Positions 60,514 through 64,000 of a stretch of 64,000 nucleotides of DNA are shown one piece after another. Position 1 is the first letter of the stretch. Each line of letters begins with the position of its first letter. Under the pieces are notes generated by a model. That model searched no databases. It saw only the letters and a list, made by a program, of their open reading frames with translations, and was not told where the DNA came from. The position numbers were made by a program, and so were the translations under genes. The stretch comes from CAWARU01 sp963784575 (GTDB lineage Bacteria; Pseudomonadota; Gammaproteobacteria; UBA6186; Azoamicaceae), in NCBI GenBank assembly GCA_963784575.1, contig CAWARU010000001.1:1860001-1924000 (forward strand), in the 5' to 3' direction.

Positions 60514-62209
60514 TTAAGTACTATAAGCGCTAACTTGGCTAACTTGGTTTTTAGGTGACGGTAAAAATCCGGATGCAATTAATGATTTTAATTGCTTTTT
60601 GATCATTTCCTCATAAGAGGGCGTGGCAAAAGGATAATCAGAAGGAAGGACAGAAGCGCCTGTTTCCTCATCAACTGCCTCTTGGCTCTCATAAAAATGA
60701 GACAACTTATAGAGTGCATTGTCTTCTTTGATACTGCTTAATAGTTTATCCCAGTCCTTTTTATTTTGAATAAATTCAAAATTAAAGCCCATACTTTTTG
60801 CAAGGTTCAAATAAGCATGCCAGGAAATCACATTGGGATTTTGAAGATTGTAGGAAAACTTTTGAGGCTTTCTTGAAATTGCGGCGATAGCCTGTGCCAG
60901 TAAATCCACTGGCATCATTTCCACTTGATCTTCATTCGACACATAAGCTTTCTCAAGTTGCAGCATGCCTTTAAGCCTTAACAGAGTATGATTGGTTTCT
61001 GCATCGTAGACAGCTTTGGCCCCGGCAATGATATTGCCCGGACGATATACAGTGACTGCTATTTTCCGATCATAAGCCTCTTGCAGCACATTTTCAGTAA
61101 CCCATTTACTAACGAGGTAACCATTCAAATTCAAAAGATTGATTGTGCTGCCTTGTACGGCTAACGGTAATTGTTCGAGTGGTGAGATTAATTGGGTGCC
61201 TAGGGTAGAAATAAAATGCAATGCTTTATTTTGACCCGTAACAGCAAGTTTTAATAACTCGAGCGATGATTGTACATTCGCGGCATAAAGGGCAGTGTAA
61301 TCGAAAACATGGTGGACATTGGCGGCTACATGATAGATGGCATAACAATTTTTTTCAAGCAAATTGAAATCTGAGTCTGCTAACCCGAGTCGAAGTTGCG
61401 TCAGTTCTCCTAGCATTGGGATTATTCGATCCAGGTAATTTTTGCCTGAATAACTTTCGATGTCTTTAATATTATCCAAAATCTGATATTTTCGGAGTGC
61501 ATTGATTATCCTATCCTTTGCTGCATTCTGGTCGGTGGCTCGAACCAAGCAATAAATAGTCGCATCGCAGGATTGCAGCAATTCACATAAGAGATGTGCG
61601 CCTAAGAAACCCGTTGCACCCGTCAGAAAAATCACTTTCGGATTTGAGATCTTCTTATTTTCTCTTGTTAAAGGTCGTATATTAGGATCCAAAACACAAT
61701 CTTTTCTGAGCCTTGCCATTAGTACACTGGCTGCGTGTTTGGCATGAGAAACTGCAGCTGTATTCTTAGTTAACATGGCAATTGTGGGCAAGGTAATGAA
61801 TTGTGCTAGTGGAATTTCGAGATCAGTTTTTTTCCTGAGTTTCGCGAGCATTTTGATCACCAATAAGGAATTTCCGCCCAATTCAAAGAAATTGGAGAAT
61901 CGTCCTATTTCTCCTGAATCAATCTTTAAAATTTCTGACCATATTTGGGCTATATCTCGTTCCAGATCTGATTCAAGCGAAACGATATTTTTTTCGAGGC
62001 TGACACTGTCTTTGATCGCATGCAAGACTTTGCGATCAATTTTACCGTTTGTGGTCATAGGGAAAGAAGCAAGTTCCATCAAGGTTTTCGGAACCATGTA
62101 CTCAGGCAAGCAAGATTTCAAATGCAACAGTAACTTCTGCCTATCAATTTCCATTCCCGGAGTTACGGTGTAGTAGGCCGCAAGATAAGCAGACTCGCCT
62201 TCCCCTTCA
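60514..62209 (-). CDS. NRPS, end of A domain, carrier protein and thioester reductase (downstream of frameshift)
   Basis: Continues the NRPS of 62163-64000 in another frame. It begins with the end of the adenylation domain (EGESAYLAAYYTVTPG, LPEYMVPKTLMELASFPMTT, NGKIDRK with the A10 lysine). A peptidyl carrier domain follows with phosphopantetheine Ser in FFELGGNSLLVIKML. The last about 400 residues are a thioester reductase: VIFLTGATGFLGAHLL (NADPH binding), HVAANVHHVFDYTALYAANV, and the catalytic Tyr/Lys in LNGYLVSKWVTE. Such domains release the product as an aldehyde or alcohol. The first ATG in this frame is 62154, but the sequence upstream is clearly coding. Confidence 0.85.
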
Positions 62210-64000
62210 AGAGTACTACCGTATGCATGATTCCTTCATATTGACCGAGTGCCGCTTCAATTTCTCCGAGTTCAATTCGAAAGCCTCGGAGTTTAATTTG
62301 AAAATCTTTTCTGCCCAGATATTCAATTGATCCGTCTTCCAACCAACGCCCCAGATCGCCAGTGCGATAAAGCTTGGTATTTTTTTCTAGACCCAGAAAG
62401 GCGGCATAGGGATCGGGTATAAATTTTTCCTGGGTAAGATCCTCACGGTAGAGATAACCTTTTGACAAGCCTCTTCCCCCAATGCAAATTTCTCCGACAA
62501 AATTAATCGGGCACCACTGTAAATTATCATCCATGACACACATGCTAAATTCTTTCAGAGGCCATCCGATATTGTCGCGGCCCTTATCGATGTCAGATTG
62601 TTCAACAAATTTATAATTGGTGTAAACTGTGGTTTCAGTGATGCCATACATATTGGCCAGTCGCGGCTTATCCACCCCATATTTTTCTACCCAGGGGCGT
62701 AAGATTGAAACCTTAAGGGATTCTCCCACAAATGCCACATATCGTAACTTTTCAAGACGATCGGGATATTTCAGATCTTCATTAATGAACATCTGAAAGG
62801 CGGAAGCCGTCTGAGATAAAACAGTGACATTTTGAGATCGGATGATTTCATAGAATTTTTTGGGATCCCGGGTGGTCTCATAGGGAACAACAAGCAGCGC
62901 ACCACCAAATAAAAAAGCACCCCAGATTTCCCAAACTGAGATATCAAAGCAGTAGGTGTGGAAAAGACTCCAAACATCCGAGCTTGAAAATTCAAATTGA
63001 AGCTTCAACGATTCAAACAAACAAATTACATTTTCATGTGTCACTGAAACACCTTTGGGCCGCCCAGTTGATCCCGAAGTATAAAGAACATAGGCGGTAT
63101 CTTCTGGGTGCGCCGTGACAGTATAAAGATTTTCTGAAAAATAAGGAGATTCTTCGATAGACACATCGTCCATGTAAATTGTTTTATCCGCAGGGAAATT
63201 CAGTTGCAGCGCATCCTGTGCTTTATGTGTCAACAATAAGGCTGCTTGGCTATGCTCGATAATGTAGTCTATTCTATCTTTTGGATATTGAGGATCGATT
63301 GGGACATAGGCAGCACCTGCTTTCAAGATCCCGAGAATGCCAACTATCATATCTGCATTTCGGTCGGTGCAGAGCGCTACTAATGTATTTCTTGGCATAT
63401 CGCAGCCATAGAGTTCCTGGTATTTATGAATGATATAAGATGCCCATTTTTCGCTCCGCGACTCTAGAGTAGCATAATCATATTTCTCTTCGCCGCTGAT
63501 TAATGCTATTTTTTCTCGATGCTCTACCGCACTGACAGTAAATAATTTGCCAAGGTCTGTAGTCACGACTCGATCAAGTTTTGAATTGAACAACTGTTCT
63601 TTCATTCGAAGCATTTCGACATGGTCTAGCATGCTGTAGGATTTCAACAAATTTTTGGGATTATCGAGCAACTGTTTGATTAAAATTTGAAAGCAAAGGC
63701 TGAATCTTTCTATCATATCGCGATCAAACAATTGCTTCCGAAATTCAAAAAATCCCGTAATATTTTCTTTGCTGGTTTCCAGCATGTAAAGGGACAAGTC
63801 AAATTTAGCCGTTTTTGGGAAATAGTTTAGTACCAAATTGGATGACATTCCTTGAAAATTCAAAGCAGCTTTTTCCATGTTTGCATAAGAAAAAAATGTC
63901 TGCAGCAAGGGATGCTGTCCAGGGGAATGTCTATCCAGTTTTAAATTTGGCAGGACATGTTCAAATTCAACATGTTGCTTATTCAATTGTGACAAGATAA
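62163..64000 (-). CDS. NRPS, end of condensation domain and adenylation domain (cut by window edge and frameshift)
   Basis: The frame is open to the right edge, so the gene starts outside. The visible part has the end of a condensation domain (EHVLPNLKLDRHSPGQHPLL), then an adenylation domain: A3 AYVLYTSGSTGRPKGVSV, A4 FDISVWEIWGAFLFG, A5 NMYGITETTVY, A7 KLYRTGDLGRW and A8 RKDFQIKLRGFRIELGEIE. By eye the specificity code reads D-I-W-S-A-V-M-V-Y-K, which I cannot match to a known substrate. After VVLLKG the frame ends prematurely with LRPTTP; the true continuation (EGEGESAYLAAYYTVT) is in the -1 frame, so a base is missing near 62204-62212. Confidence 0.85.
   Translation of the reverse strand, partial: ILSQLNKQHVEFEHVLPNLKLDRHSPGQHPLLQTFFSYANMEKAALNFQGMSSNLVLNYFPKTAKFDLSLYMLETSKENITGFFEFRKQLFDRDMIERFSLCFQILIKQLLDNPKNLLKSYSMLDHVEMLRMKEQLFNSKLDRVVTTDLGKLFTVSAVEHREKIALISGEEKYDYATLESRSEKWASYIIHKYQELYGCDMPRNTLVALCTDRNADMIVGILGILKAGAAYVPIDPQYPKDRIDYIIEHSQAALLLTHKAQDALQLNFPADKTIYMDDVSIEESPYFSENLYTVTAHPEDTAYVLYTSGSTGRPKGVSVTHENVICLFESLKLQFEFSSSDVWSLFHTYCFDISVWEIWGAFLFGGALLVVPYETTRDPKKFYEIIRSQNVTVLSQTASAFQMFINEDLKYPDRLEKLRYVAFVGESLKVSILRPWVEKYGVDKPRLANMYGITETTVYTNYKFVEQSDIDKGRDNIGWPLKEFSMCVMDDNLQWCPINFVGEICIGGRGLSKGYLYREDLTQEKFIPDPYAAFLGLEKNTKLYRTGDLGRWLEDGSIEYLGRKDFQIKLRGFRIELGEIEAALGQYEGIMHTVVLLKGKASLLILRPTTP

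Noticed and set aside
62160..62215. Programmed -1 frameshift in the NRPS
   Set aside because: No X-XXY-YYZ slippery heptamer or downstream structure is apparent; a one-base loss is the simpler explanation.
1..64000. tRNA or rRNA genes
   Set aside because: I saw no cloverleaf with a GGTTCRANYCC-type T arm plus CCA context and no rRNA segments; a tRNAscan run would settle this.

Overview
The window looks like the chromosome of an intracellular gammaproteobacterium, probably Legionellales or a Coxiella/Rickettsiella/Berkiella-like lineage. The reasons are gammaproteobacterial gene order (zapA - 6S RNA - ygfA/fau; pepP - ubiH - ubiI - gcvTHP; rppH - lgt - thyA - folA), an ATP/ADP translocase of the type used by energy-parasitic intracellular bacteria, several large ankyrin-repeat proteins, AT-rich intergenic DNA and many insertion sequences. 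Species assignment is inference.

Layout. 1-7 kb: the 3' end of priA, then three minus-strand secretory/effector-like genes including a 1405-aa ankyrin protein. 7-25.5 kb: a housekeeping block with the ATP/ADP translocase, rpiA, fau with 6S RNA, zapA, pepP, ubiH, ubiI, the glycine cleavage genes gcvT-gcvH-gcvPA-gcvPB, a small membrane protein, rppH, lgt, thyA, folA, and a DUF374 acyltransferase. 25.6-33.5 kb: accessory genes, namely a 1109-aa ankyrin protein with a HEPN-like motif, a DUF234-type ATPase preceded by a duplicated palindromic operator-like site, an internally deleted IS110 remnant, and an LRR-like protein. 33.6-55.5 kb: a polymorphic-toxin island broken up by mobile DNA. 55.7-64 kb: hemD with a non-ATG start, an AbiEi/AbiEii toxin-antitoxin pair, an esterase, a nudC-like gene with a C-terminal membrane tail, and a C-A-PCP-reductase NRPS module interrupted by a frameshift and leaving the window on the right.

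The island is the main result. A 1759-aa protein (50170-55449) joins ankyrin repeats, a seven-bladed propeller-like repeat region, a second ankyrin segment, a hydrophobic DUF637-like region and a shared pre-toxin segment to a C-terminal domain that matches the colicin E3 16S rRNA nuclease. The Asp-His-Glu-Arg catalytic quartet is present with the same residue spacing. Its presumed immunity gene follows 33 bp downstream. Two 5'-truncated orphan toxin modules (34519-36303 and 44458-46171) carry almost identical upstream DNA but diverged C-terminal toxin tips, each followed by a diverged 84-aa immunity gene. Between them is a run of spare immunity genes (DUF7683-like, Imm31-like, HEAT-like, DUF2628 membrane protein) and dead toxin tips. 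A short motif recurs just 3' of the immunity genes.

Mobile DNA includes two apparently identical 1462-bp IS110/IS1111-type elements inserted at the same point of a roughly 64-bp palindrome that is also present once uninterrupted, an IS256 element, a three-gene DDE transposase/AAA ATPase element with a zinc-ribbon gene beside it, and a 144-bp palindromic MITE in three copies.
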